NCBI GenBank assembly: GCA_018350325.1
Contig: JAEVLN010000039.1
Span: forward strand, 1-64,000
Source: Globodera rostochiensis
Taxonomy: Eukaryota > Nematoda > Chromadorea > Rhabditida > Heteroderidae
Direction: 5' to 3'
Length of the DNA: 64,000 bases
Part shown: piece after piece, positions 43,430 to 54,519 of the stretch
Layout: every line of letters begins with the position of its first letter
Position numbering within the stretch: position 1 is the stretch's first letter
Program-made: the position numbers and the translations under genes
The notes under the pieces: model-generated
Database searches by the model: none
The model's input: only the letters and a program-made list of their open reading frames with translations
Told to the model about the DNA's origin: nothing

Positions 43430-45600
43430 TTTCTGCAAATAAAATTTATTTCGTTTTTGGAAATTTTTATTTTTATCTAATTGAAAAACGGGGAAATTAT
43501 TGGCATTTCTTAGGTGTAAAAATTGTTCAACCATTTTTATTAATTTAATCTATGTATAAAATGAATGAATAAATGAATGAATGAAGGGCAACCAAAACAT
43601 TACTCTGGTGTGATGGATGATGAATAAAATTAATGGAAAATGAATAAAAAAAATATTATTCCACCATTTTCATTCAGCACTTTTTTGACCACCAATTTCT
43701 AACATTACTGCCCCTCCTCCGCTCGTGGACCGGCCGACGGCCAATTGAATGGCGGTGATTCACTGTGAAAGTGATTAGCTTTTGCTGAATTAAATTGAAT
43801 AAATTAAACACAGAAAAACTATGTGCTAGAGCTGTTCGAGACTTGAAATTTACCGAGAATCGAGAACCAAGACCGAGAAATGACCCCGAGACTCGAGACC
43901 GAGAACGAGACCCAAAAAAACCGAGAAATTTCTCGACTCGGGAACCGAGAATCGAGAAAGTCATTTTTTTTCGAAATTCACTTAAAAAATATTGATTTTA
44001 AGCTCCACAATTTTCAATAAAAATTTTACACTCAGGGGTGCCAATGGCTACCGGTCCGAATCACCCCCCCCCGTCCGAATCCCCCACGTCCGAATCACCC
44101 CCCCCCCGTCCGAATCCCCCATGTCCGAATCCAACCACGTCCGAATCCCCCCCAAGCCACAAAAGTCCGAATCCCCCCCCCCGTCCGAATTCCCCAGGTA
44201 CAAATCCCCACTTGGGTTGGGGGGGGGGGATTCGGACACTTTTTGGGTTGGGGGGGGGGGGGATTCGGACGTGGGGGATTCGGACCGGAAGCGGTGCCTA
44301 AAATAGGGTTCACTGGGGAGTAGAAACTCCGATAGATAAAAGTTAGAATCAGAACTTAACCACTGAGCCACACATGCACTGGGTGTCGATTTTGTGCAAA
44401 GATATTAAAATTTTACGTAATCGTAACAATGAAAAATCAAAGAAAACCAAATTAAAATCGGCGAACCCCTGTGGTTGTATTGAAAAAGTAGAAATTATGC
44501 AATCAGTGATTGTAAATGGAGAATAGCAAAACAATTATATGCTTAAAGTTGTACGAGTCCCGGAACCGGCCATTTCCCGGGTCCCACGCTTTGACAGAAT
44601 CAAAATGCCAAAGATCCCAACTTTTTCACACCTTAAAATCGACGGTTTAATTTTTTTGCACTCCAGCTGCTCTTGGATTTACCAGCTTTATTTTATTTTT
44701 TATGTTATTTATGATGTTTTGATCGGATTTTTTGTTCAAAATTTTTGAGTTGGTTTTTTTTGTACATTTATTAACACTTAATTCGTCGAAATATAAATTT
44801 TGATAAGAGAATAAAAAAGTTTAATATTAAAGGCAGCAAATAAAAAGCATAAAGTTTTTGTCGTGAAAAATAAAGCTTTCGACATTTAAAACTCTTTCGA
44901 CGTTCGGGCCGGTTGTAGCCATTGAATTCCACCCGGACCGGTACAGTACACCATCCTGGGCTAGGCTTGAAACAATGACGGCGCCTGTAGAATGAAGCTA
45001 ACAAATTGTTTCAAATTTGTCCGTTTGTTGAAAAATGATGTAAAGTTTTTTAATTTGAATGGAAAATCAAAATTTGTTAATCAAAATGTCTCATCGTCAA
45101 CACCAAAACATGCAAACTTTTCAACCCTTTAATATTTTTATTGCATTTTATGTTTTCATTTAAATTTAATATTGTTAAGCAGAAATTTAAATTACTCGCG
45201 CGAGATTTTTTTTTGTCGAATTGTTTTGGCACGACAAGCGACACAAGAACAAACGGGTTGCCTCCCTTAAAGATCGAATTTGGTTGATAAAAAACCCTCA
45301 TTTTCAATAATTCATTAGCATTTTGACTAAAATATTACTTTAAGTTATTTTCACATAACATTCTTTAGAATTTAATCGGCTTAAAAGAAGAGACAATTTA
45401 AACATTTTTTTAAATAAAACCAAAGCTTTTAATCTCAACATAATATAGCCAAAGCTTTTAATCTCAACATAATAAAGCCAAAGCTAAGCATTAATGCAAT
45501 TAATGTGTTTAATAAATGTTTTTGATGGAGCTTTTGTCCATAATCGTCGCATTCCTTCACTTTGCATTTGCTCGCACTTTCTTTGAACGTGCCGATCACC
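43430..45600. other. No firm gene; palindromic-arm fragments
   Basis: 43828 begins TAGAGCTGTTCGAGAC with GAGACC/CGAGA words, the left end of an element whose right end is not found. 44036-44300 is an inverted structure (GGCTACCGGTCCGAATC against GGTCCGAATCCCCC) with poly-C and poly-G runs. A tRNA-like fragment lies at 44355. The open stretch at 44850-44990 (minus) follows a TCTACAG acceptor but is open in two frames. A 31-base unit is doubled at 45420-45480. Confidence 0.45.
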
Positions 45601-46324
45601 TCAGAGTGCGGCGATAGCCACCACTACAAAAAAATGATTTTAAAAGTTATTTTTACAAAATATTAACAAAAATTTGAAATATAATGCTCTTAAAAATTCA
45701 CAAGCGGCAGCAAGGACGGTCAAAATGCCCGCAATCAGACGGCCACCGCCATTTTTCTTCGCCGTCACGTTAACCGAACAAACATTGTGCGGTGCTTAAT
45801 TGTAAAAATGTCAATTTTTCTGACATTTAAAAATTTAAAAAATTTTATAACCGCTCGCGTTGGACGGCTTCTCCACACCGTTCGGCTCCGTCTGGCACTC
45901 GCACGCCCATCCCTCCATTGCAAAGGCGCCCATGTCGGACCATGCTTTCACTTTTTCTGTGCATTCTCCACGGATTGATGCGTTGGTGCACCCAAAACGG
46001 TTGAAGACCGGGTACAAAGTGTTGTCTTAAAAATTTAATTTTTAATTTTTTAAGCTCTAAAATTTGTTGCCCAAGACTTACTTGTTTTGCACTCAACCTG
46101 CAAGCAAAAGTTGCGGCTGTTGTTGTCGTTGATGGTTGGGCATTCGACGAACGTGCCATTCACTGGGCCAAAACCGTCACCCTCTTTACATTTCAGCCCT
46201 TTTGGATGCAAAAAATATTATAAAAATCAAATTGAAAAATCTAATAAAAATTCGACTCACCAAACGTGCCCAAAAAGGCAAACAGAAACACCACCAAAAG
46301 AGTTGGCAAGCCCTTTTCTTGCAT
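45601..46324 (-). CDS. Secreted cysteine-rich protein with C-terminal anchor signal, five exons
   Basis: Exons (minus) 46324-46261, 46198-46082, 46025-45852, 45794-45702 and 45623-45601 join in consistent phases to 471 bases, 156 residues. A signal peptide (MQEKGLPTLLVVFLFAFLG) is followed by about 100 residues with nine cysteines, including CLQVECK and WACECQ, and two or more NxT/S sites. After a small-residue/Gly-rich stretch (KKNGGGR) the protein ends in LIAGILTVLAAALVAIAAL and a stop. A hydrophobic tail with nothing after it is typical of GPI-anchor signals. The cysteine pattern recalls Ly6/uPAR-type three-finger proteins, without certainty. If exons 4 and 5 are not used, the protein stops inside intron 3 and loses the anchor. 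Confidence 0.7.
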
Positions 46325-46329
46325 TGTTC

Positions 46330-48344
46330 ACTACTGACTGATTGGTGAATGGAGTTTTTGAATTTTAAAGACTATAAAATTCTTTCTGTGGTTTGTTTTT
46401 TAATTAAAAATAATAATAATTTAATCAATTTTGAAATTGTAAATAATTAATTCTTTAACATAGGTAGCTAAATTTATTCTAATATTATTTCTTATTCAAT
46501 ATAATATTGTAACAATATAATAAATAAAAAATATTAATTATTTTGTGGTTCTTTTTTTGCCTTTAAATGAATATATTTTGAATATTATTCACTTTATGTA
46601 TTAACACACACAGCCAAAGTTTCCATTTTTGATGAATCAGTTTATATTTTTATGTTTTTTGAGCAAAGATTCACGCTATCAACGTTTACATTTTTCAATA
46701 TTATTCATTTATGTATTAACACACACAGCCAAAGTTTCCATTTTTTGATGAATCATTTTAATATTTTTATGTTTTTGAGCAAAGATTCACGATTTTTTAA
46801 CGTTTTTTTTTTAACACAATGAATATGAAAGCTTTTCCTTTTTTTCGGCGGGATGACTAAAAGCAATGTCAAATATTCTACCGAAATGTTGAAACATTTT
46901 TTATGATGCAATACTTTTGATTTTTTTAAAAATTGCATTTATAAACATTTAACTAAAAAAGTTTATAATAATTTGACAAAATTCAAACATAATGAGATAG
47001 GGAGCAATTTTTCAGCATTTCGGATCAGCCCCCAAATGGATGCGCGGGTAATTTAAACTAAAAATAATTAATTCTTCAACATTAAGAATATATAAATTTA
47101 TTGAAATTTGTGAGAAGCGGGGCGACGAGCTCGAGACAGCGATTGAATGAATGCCAATACCTTTCACTGAATATTTAATATATTTATATGTGCTAAAAGC
47201 TGAACATATGGTACATTTCTCGGCCAGGATCCCGGCTCGGGTCCCTAACAAATCCCGATCAAAATTAATCCAAGAATTGAAGCGTGCGTTAAAGTGCCAA
47301 GTTTTCAAGGGTTGACCAATGTGTGTGGGGACATTTCGCCGAGCGGATTTTGTCGGGATTCCGAAAAATGGGGATTTACCAAGTTCTAAAAATAGATTTT
47401 ACAAGAATGTACATATTTCAAAACTATGGCCAGAAAACCCCTCAAAATTGGCCAAATTTTTGGCCTTAAGTTTTTTGGGCTTAGACTAATTAAATGCAAT
47501 ACACGAAATTGCAAAAATTTGTCAATAATTTTGTGTTAAACCACCGCGCAGGGACTTTAAAAAATCATATCTCACCTCAAAGTTGGAGAACTTCCAGGAT
47601 TTACGCATCAAAAAAATGAAAAACAGGGAGAATTTTATAAAAATAAGTATTTATATTTAGCTTTAAAAAGTTAGTAAGTTTAAACGGTAATAGTGGAGTT
47701 GGTCGCCCCCAGCCCATCTCTTTTTTTTACAAAATAATTTTTTTTTCAAAATCGTGAAAAAGGTGTTTTTAGGGGTATTCGGGGCCGTAGAATCCATATC
47801 TGATCACCGTTTTTCCTGATAATACTTATTTTTTTAAAATTCTCCCTGTTTTTCTCAAATTGAGAACCCGTGCTTGATTTGCGATCAGCCCGGACATGTC
47901 ACTGGATAATGCCGCGGGGCGAGCAAGAGATGAGACGGACCGAAGTGAAGTTCGGGACGAACTTGTTGGAAGGGCGGACGTGTGAAGCCGAACCAATTGG
48001 ACCACCAACAATCTGTTGTCCCCGCCCCCTCCCCTGTGATCACCGGACGTCCATTTAAGCGATCAGCCCCCAACGATAAGAAGGAATTCCCACCCATCAC
48101 TTGTGTGCCTTTTTTTCTTTTTGCTGCGGACGATCGATCCATCCATCCCTTTACTTCACCGCCGATAAAATCCATCAGAGCTCTGCGGGCTTGGAGTTCG
48201 GAAGGGAGGTCAGACGCCCAGGGCCCAGGCGGCTTGTCCCCAAATGCCATCATCCCCCTTCGTTCCCCAATGCCCATTTCCCCTGTCCTTCCTCCCCTCA
48301 GTTATGGCGCCCCGGGCGCTTCACTATATTCACAAAATAAAATA
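46330..48344. other. No firm gene; short direct repeats
   Basis: 46590-46690 and 46690-46795 are two copies of a roughly 100-base unit (CACACACAGCCAAAGTTTCC, GAGCAAAGATTCACG) upstream of the cysteine-rich gene. 47870-48340 is GC-richer with long frames on both strands, but no splice or start context and no known domain. Confidence 0.5.
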
Positions 48345-48500
48345 AAATAAGCCCAAATAAATTGGAGTCACTCAGAAAATCAATATGTTGGCCATCATTT
48401 TCCAAATTTCTGCCAATATTATTTAGCTTTGACAAAAAAATATATTGAAAGTAATAAATGACAGCCCACAATTGAAATGGGCATTCACATAAATGAAAAG
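48345..48500 (-). promoter_or_regulatory. Orphan 5' flank of the HTH family
   Basis: On the minus strand this matches the family 5' flank (TTGGCAGAAATTTGGAAAAT, TTGATTTTCTGAGTGACTCC, AATTTATTTGGGCTTATTTT). No family coding sequence follows; instead GC-richer unrelated DNA begins. It could be a gene-less promoter left by deletion. Confidence 0.5.
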
Positions 48501-48689
48501 TGATGTTCGAGAGTTTCGGTCTCGGTTCTCGGCCTCGAAATTATTTAATTAAGTCCATATTTATTTAAACCAAAATAATTTTTAAAGCATCATAACAATA
48601 TTTATAATTCCATCAAAATTCACATTCAGCCGATCCATCGCTTTTTTAAATTAAAATATTTATAACATTTGGTAAAAATAACATTTTCG

Positions 48690-49240
48690 CTTGTCTACCT
48701 TTAAGCCCAAGTGCGCCGGGTAGGCCCCGGAGATCCGGGGGGTCCCGGAGGGTTTTACCTGAAAAGCATTTCAATTCGGGCTGTCCCTTCGGCCCGTGCT
48801 GGGTCGTTTCGTAAAAACTGCAAGTGGGCTTTCGTATATGTATAAAATAAAAATAGCTTTAATCATATTAATAAAATAATAAGAGAAGGGTATGCCAGCT
48901 TATATAATAACAATCAAAGCTCCTTAGAAATATTTTTTTCCCATTTTAAAATGCCTGATATTTGTGAACCAATTAACAAGAAAAATTAAATCAAAATATA
49001 AAATTTTGTGGGTTTTAAGCTTTAAAAAATTTGCCATCAATAAATTAAAAAGCTGTTAATAATATTGTCTTCCATTTTTATTTTTGTTGTGCCGCATCCG
49101 TACACAAAATGTGCAAAAAAAATTTTGTTTTAATTGTTTAATATTTTTTGTCTCAATCATTATTTATGTTTGTTCCGTCCCATACATTACGTTGCCAGGC
49201 GCGCTTTCTGGGCCTGGGCGTCCGGGAGGCCCCTCTAAAA
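48690..49240 (-). pseudogene. Decayed collagen exons
   Basis: Minus strand: at 49235-49190 GPPGRPGPESAPG-like coding after a TTTTTAG acceptor; at 48765-48695 an exon with TTTTCAG acceptor, Gly-Pro triplets and AGGTAGACAAGCG donor side. Both blocks match the + strand collagen fragment at 62563-62905, including intron bases. Here the Gly-X-Y register is broken and the middle block is missing. Confidence 0.6.
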
Positions 49241-49289
49241 ATTAGCAAAAAAATAAAAATAAATTTATTTCTGAAATTGGTACGCTTAA

Positions 49290-49520
49290 CCTGACATAAG
49301 AACATGTCTTGGTTGAGCTGTTGTCGTACAGCGCTTTGTTAAGCCATTATACGTCAAAGGTTTGACCGTGCCCTTAAGCCAGTCGCTGGCCCCTAACGGT
49401 AGGGAAGCGCAACAGCAGCAGCTTTATGGGTGTGCTGCTGAGAGGAGAAGCTGCCCTTATTTGTATGGGCAAGTCGAAATCCGGGTCGACAAAGAATGTG
49501 AGGCGGGAATATAAAGGATC
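49290..49520. other. GC-richer segment with stem-loops, unassigned
   Basis: Unlike its flanks this 200-base stretch has clear stems, e.g. CAGCAGCA-GCTTTATGGG-TGTGCTGCTG and GCCC-TTATTTGTAT-GGGC, plus GGCCCCTAACGGTAGGG. No reading frame is convincing. It may be a structured RNA or an old repeat; I recognise no RNA family. Confidence 0.25.
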
Positions 49521-49663
49521 ATAGATGAAGCGGCAGCAAATGTTTGTCATTTATAGAAAAAAATTTTTATGAACGAAAATGAATTGACAATTTTTTATTG
49601 ACGAATAGTTTCATGCAAATTTTGCTAACATTGACTATTCATTCAAATACTTCCAGCGTTCGA

Positions 49664-50650
49664 TTAATCAATTTCCTGAACATTTGCCGCGGCATTCTCT
49701 TCCACAGAATGTCCATCAACAGAATTTGGATCCAATTGCTCCAGTTTAAATTGTTTTTTCCATCTGTACAAAGTGACTCTTCCAATTTTCAAGTTTTTGG
49801 CATTGTCCTCGTCCCTAATTTTAGGATTTTTGCCTTTAATTTTATAATAACGTTTCATCAGTTCATTTTGTTTGCTGTGGGCGTATTCATTTGGTGCTGT
49901 AAAATTTAAAACAATAATAATTTGGGCTCCAAATACTCACAGGATTGGCCAAGTTCACGTTTCCACCTGTAAATTGTCATAAAACTGAGGCCCAACTCTT
50001 TTGCGACAGTTTCATTTATTTCATTTTGAGAGTTTTTGAATCCGGCCGCTGTAACTCGGCTTTTATCTGATCAAATCTCTCTATTAAACGTTTACGTTCT
50101 GCTTTTTCATAGAATACTTTTCGACTTATGCCTAATTCTTTTTTCCATTTATATAATTTTGAGCGATTGACTTTTAAATGTTTAGCAATTTTCCTATCAA
50201 TTTGAACCCTTTCTTTTGACGAAAATTTTACTTTTTGCTTAAATTCGTCTTTTATTGCGTGGAATTTGTCGATAATTTTACGTTTTTCGTTGGAAGTATT
50301 TTCTTTATTCTCTTCATCATCATTTTTGGCATTATCAGAGTGATCAGACTCTGTGAGAGGAGGGAATTGGGTTCAATTTGTCCAGAATGATCAGCAGTTG
50401 AATTGGGTTCATTTTGTCCAATTTGGGTGTTCTGCCGGTCGATTTGGTGATGGACATTTTGTCTAAAGTTTGTTGGCGCCGGGATTTTCAAATCTTCGGC
50501 TTCATCTTTGTCCCACCATTCTTCTACGAATAATTCGTCAAATGTTTGGAGTGGCAATTCCTCTAATTCCTCCAATTGTACGGATTCGGTTTTGTCGTTT
50601 GAATTTGTTGCGATGAATGAGACCAAAATTAAAATACAAAAATTGTCCAT
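49664..50650 (-). pseudogene. HTH family copy, two frameshifts
   Basis: Minus strand from ATG at 50650: signal peptide (MDNFCILILVSFIATN), acidic box LPLQTFDELFVEEWWDKDEA and linker. A 13-base deletion in the linker (GAACCCAATTC joined to CCTCCTCTC) shifts the frame near 50375. A missing G (CAGCGGCCGG for CAGCGGGCCGG) shifts it again near 50050. Module 1 (LYKWKKELG), module 2 and exon 2 with module 3 (LYRWKKQF) are otherwise well preserved, with a family-type intron. A recent pseudogene. Confidence 0.75.
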
Positions 50651-50659
50651 TATTGGGCA

Positions 50660-51305
50660 AATTAACCTCTGAATTTAGGTATTTAATAAACAATTACTGG
50701 CTAGGATGATATCGTTTAAGATGTTTAGACAGAAGGGATGGGAGCCGATGACCTCAAAAAATTGGGGAAATCAGAAATCATTTCCTAGCTCTGAAAATGT
50801 TTCGAAAATCGGAATTTATACCCATTCTTTATTCGAATATTTTCCTTTTTGCTTAAATTTGTCTATAATTGCGTAATGACAATTTTATAAAATGGATCAA
50901 TTGTAAACAATAATAATCTTCATTTTATAAAAATTGGTTGTGAATAAAACAGCTTAAAAATGAAAAAACTTTTTGCTCCCTGGGGGCCTAGACGTAAATA
51001 CTATTTATTATTAGCGGTTATATTTATAGGCAAATGCCTTTTTGAGAACTTTGCGCATTGAATAAGCACAAAAATCCATTTTTATCTTTATTTGAGCTTT
51101 TAGAGGGGTTTTTACACTGTCTTTTTTTGCCCTATTTTGGCTTTTTGTCAATGACCCGCCGGGATGCGATCAGATTTTGGTACCAGAAATGATCGTCAGG
51201 AATATTGATTTGGGTGAGATAATTATTAAATGTGGGATGCCATTTTTACTTTCAGTCATTTTTTTATTATCAACGCTGCTATATACAATTTATTAGATTG
51301 TAAAA
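50660..51305. other. Gene-free stretch between two diverging HTH copies
   Basis: The copies at 50650 (minus) and 51306 (plus) are head to head. The 5' flank of the plus copy (CAGGAATATTGATTTGGGTG) resembles 27215 and 28015. Nothing else is identified. Confidence 0.5.
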
Positions 51306-52220
51306 ATGGAATATTTTTGGGTTTTAATTTTTGTGTCATTCGTTGCAACAAATTCACCCAAAAAAGCCGAATCCGTACAACTGGAGGAATTGGAGGAATT
51401 GCCACTCCAAACATTTGACGAATTATTCGTAGATGATTGGTGGGACAAAGATGAAGCCGAAGATTTCACAACCGATCAAAATCCTCCTCTCATAGAGTCT
51501 GATCATTCTGGACAAATTAAACCCAATTCAACTGATCAGAATCCTCCTCTCACAGAGTCTGATCACTAAGATAATGCCAAAAATGGCAAAGACAGAACGA
51601 AATAATGAAAGAAATTACTTCAAACAATAAACGAAAATTATTGACAAATTTCACCCAATTAAAGAAGAATTTAAGCAAAAAGGAAAATATTCGAAAAATA
51701 AATGGGTTCAAATTGAGAATAGAATTGCTAAACATTTGGAAATCAATCGCACAAAAATATTTAAATGGAAAAGAATTCGGCTTAAGTCAAAAGTTATATG
51801 AAAAAGAAGAACGTAAACATTTGGTAGAGAAATTTGATCAAATGAAAGCCGAGTTAAAGCGGGACGGATTCAAAAGTTCATATCATAATGAATTATATAA
51901 AACTGTCGCAAAAAAGTTGGGCCTTAGTTTTAAAACAATTTATGTTTGGAAAAGGGAACTTGGCCAAACCGGTGAGTATTTCAAGACAAATTATGTTAAT
52001 TTATTATATTAATTAAAAATTCTTTTACAGCACCAAACCATAAATATTCCCACAACGAACAAAAGGAATTCATGAAACAATATTATGAAATTAAAGACAA
52101 AAATCTTAAAATTAGGGATTGGGACATTTCTAAAATGTTCAAAATTGTAAGAAGCACTTTGGTTAAATGGAAAAAGCAATTTAAACGACACGCGCGCGGC
52201 AAATGTTCAGGAAAATGAGG
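51306..52220 (+). pseudogene. HTH family copy, in-frame stop and truncated end
   Basis: Signal peptide (MEYFWVLIFVSFVATN), acidic box (DELFVDDWWDKDEAEDF) and two linker repeats are open to 51567, where CACTAAGAT replaces the usual CACTCTGAT and gives a stop. Module 1 is frameshifted; module 2 (IYVWKRELG) and the donor at 51972 are intact. Exon 2 starts after TTTTACAG at 52031, and module 3 is fused near 52190 to GCGCGCGGCAAATGTTCAGG, deleting the tail. Not translatable as a whole. Confidence 0.75.
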
Positions 52221-52330
52221 AAAAATTTGGGCAGTATTTGAATGAATGAATGGTCAGATTTGGAAAAATTTTTTTGACATTTAATGATTTCAAATTTTTT
52301 ATGTTTTAAAATCTTGTTTTGGAAAACACT

Positions 52331-52820
52331 AAATCTCCACGAATTCCTTTGGAAATCTTGAAAAAATCCGCCCCAATTCTTCGGCAGTCGTTAATTTGGT
52401 CTGGCCAATGGATATTTTAAAGAGAGTTTAGAGCGTTTGTCACTATCTCACACAGCGGTAACGGTTGGTTTGCTGACGTGTTCAGCGTCACCAACAGAAA
52501 AGTACGCTGAATTAGTTGCCAAGAAGCGGAGACAAACGAGAAGACGCTGCTTTGAGTTCAACGCGTGATTTGTCATTGCCACAGGCGAAATTTGCTCTCC
52601 AATCAAATTTAACAGCTCTTCACATTGGCGGGGATACAGGCGAAACCTGCCACAGCGATAGCATATTCATATGGTTTAAAAATTATAACCTTTCATGAAA
52701 ATCAGCTCTGGAAAGCGAGCTTGTCCAATCAATTCGTGGACGAAATTTTGGTTTTCTTCGCATGGCCCCATATCCGGCACACTCTGATTCGCTAGAACTG
52801 CTGTCGCCCTCTCCAAACAT
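52331..52820 (-). pseudogene. PIF/Harbinger transposase, N-terminal part, decayed
   Basis: Minus strand from ATG at 52820: an acidic start (MFGEGDSSSSES), then PRIDWTSSLSRADFHER. A 46-base intron (AAAG/GTTATA...GGCAG) restores FRLYPRQCEELLNLIGEQI, followed by LNSKQRLLVCLRFLATNSAY and a HVSKPTVTAV helix, then a stop. After it come VTNALNSL and HWPDQINDCRRIGADFFKIS in broken frames. This order matches the N-terminal half of Harbinger (HARBI1-like) transposases. The DDE domain is absent: the sequence ends at 52331 against the flank of an HTH copy. Confidence 0.6.
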
Positions 52821-52972
52821 AACTACTACATTTTAAAATTAAAATAAAATAAATTTACTTATTAAATATAATAAGAGCGCAATTATTGCCAAACCATATA
52901 AGGCTACGCAGTTTGTTAAACAAAAGTTTTCTTGCCAACATGAATTAAAAATACAACCCAATAATTCTGTTG

Positions 52973-53769
52973 CTATTCCTGCTGCTGATCATACGCGCCG
53001 GTTGTTGATCCCATCGAGCTGCTGACCGAACTATGAGACTGACGACGGATCGTCTCAACTTCATGATGCATCTTTTCAATGCTTAATTTGTGCTGTTCAT
53101 TGAGCAGTTCCTGTCCCTTTTTCTGTTCCCTCAAAAGCTCGAGCTTTGCCAGTTTAATCTCATAATCGGTCTCTTCCTCCACACTGCTGCCAGATCCATA
53201 ATTTCTCTAAAATCATTTCTCTTCATTTTTCCACATTAATGCAAACTTTGGATGCGCGAGATGAAGGGCGAGGAGTTCGAAAAACACTACTGCTGCTCTG
53301 CGGTTATTGGACCAGCTTCTTGTCATCGCCAAAAATTTCAGCCACTTCCATGTCAAGATCATTTTCAAATGTTTCTTCCGAATCTTGAACTTTAAGACCG
53401 AGGACTACGCACTTTCCTTTCCAACAATGTCGAATCCAAGCTCATCAACCTTTAAATTTTAAACCTATCACAGAATCCATTTTAAATTACCTCTGTAAAC
53501 TGAACAGTCCCTTCTCCCGTTTTCTTTGACCGATCTTTTCGCCCGAAGGCATCGCGACGAGCCGCCTGCCACACCGAATCTCTGAAGTACCACCACTTTT
53601 TGTCAATAAGTCCCGTACACCCGACTGTAATTGCGCTTTGACGAATTTCTTCCCAGCATTCTTCTTTATTTTTTTTTGTGAAAATCGGGCTAAATTGACC
53701 AAAAAGGACGTTTTTGCGGTCTTTGATCAGTTGACAGACTACAAGTCGAGCATTCGGCTTGCTTGACAT
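52973..53769 (-). CDS. Myb/SANT-like DNA-binding protein of a Harbinger-type element
   Basis: Exon 1 (53769-53491) encodes MSSKPNARLVVCQLIKDRKN, a helix ending WEEIRQSAI, then KKWWYFRDSVWQAARRD and SKKTGEGTVQFTE, the pattern of Myb/SANT-like (zeste/trihelix type) domains. Exon 2 starts at 53449 with VDELGFDIVGKE. Further exon-like blocks (acidic, then Ser/Arg-rich) lead to the last exon (about 53206-52973) with a coiled-coil-like segment (IKLAKLELLREQKKGQ) and a Ser/Gln tail. The middle splice choices are uncertain. PIF/Harbinger elements encode a Myb-like protein beside the transposase, and a decayed transposase follows on the same strand 150 bases away, so this is probably that partner. A host regulator is the alternative. 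Confidence 0.5.
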
Positions 53770-53779
53770 CTTGTTTCAA

Positions 53780-54240
53780 ACTCTAATAATTGAAGGCAGC
53801 TGTAAAACGGTTCAATTCTCTAAAATTAATTGATATCTGAAGTCTTATAAACTATTGAAGGAATGTAAATTTTTTTGACAGTTGCTGACAGCCGATATAA
53901 AGAGGCGCATAAATGCTGGCAGCGAAGTGGTGGAAACATTGCAGCCAAGTCAATAATGTGGACAGCCGATTTGAGGAAACACTTTGGAAAGGGGTATTAG
54001 TTTCGTAAAAGGGGCATTGGTTACGGTAATGAGAGAAATCATATGTAGAAGGTGAAATCGGTAAAAATTAATTGAAACAGTACATATGACATATGATTTC
54101 TGCGTATGATGCCGAGTCACACGCAGCCGTCGTATGTAGACTCTGCCTATGATATCATATCCCAGTCAATACGACGGAATTGGAACGCAGATATGACATA
54201 TCATAGGATCATATCGGAGATATGACACAATTGAAATAGG
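53780..54240. other. Gene-free; ATATGACATATCATA-type palindromes
   Basis: 54045-54235 has repeated CATATGA/TCATATG and GATATGACA words in both orientations, again resembling the arms of a palindromic-word element, but clear ends are not seen. Confidence 0.45.
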
Positions 54241-54242
54241 CC

Positions 54243-54302
54243 CCTGGTGGTGTGATGGTGAGTGACGTGGGTTGCCTGGTGTTCAAACCCCAATTGTATA
54301 AA
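54243..54302 (+). ncRNA. tRNA-like module
   Basis: A-box-like TGGTGTGATGGTGAGTGACG and B-box-like GTGTTCAAACCCC, as at 35178 and 38893. It is followed 30 bases later by the element at 54335. Confidence 0.4.
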
Positions 54303-54334
54303 TAGTTTTTTCTATCTTTCAATTAACTTTTCAG

Positions 54335-54509
54335 TAAGGTTGGACAAAACCGGATAATCTGGAACCGGTATGGGACAATTTTGCATAAAAATTATCCGGT
54401 CTTGAACGATGACAGCTAAATTATGCTGGAACCGGGACCGGTATCCGGGTGTTTTTGAGCTATCCGGTATCCGGGGGACCCGGATAATATCCGGTTTTGT
54501 CCAACCCTA
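54335..54509. mobile_element. 175-base element with TCCGGATA arms
   Basis: Ends TAAGGTTGGACAAAACCGG and CCGGTTTTGTCCAACCCTA. CTTTTCAG is repeated exactly at 54327-54334 and 54510-54517. Arms are CCGGATAAT words. It lies inside a tRNA-like-bearing repeat, another nested case. Confidence 0.8.
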
Positions 54510-54519
54510 CTTTTCAGGT

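Noticed and set aside
44830..44990. Terminal exon after a TCTACAG acceptor (minus)
   Set aside because: Two frames are open with different plausible peptides and no upstream exon was found, so coding status cannot be decided.
47885..48277. 130-residue minus-strand open frame and overlapping plus-strand frames
   Set aside because: The stretch is GC-rich and several frames are open at once. No domain, splice signals or signal peptide is recognisable.
49290..49420. Spliced-leader or SRP RNA gene
   Set aside because: The segment has stems but no Sm site, leader sequence or SRP motif that I can identify, so only an unassigned call is given.
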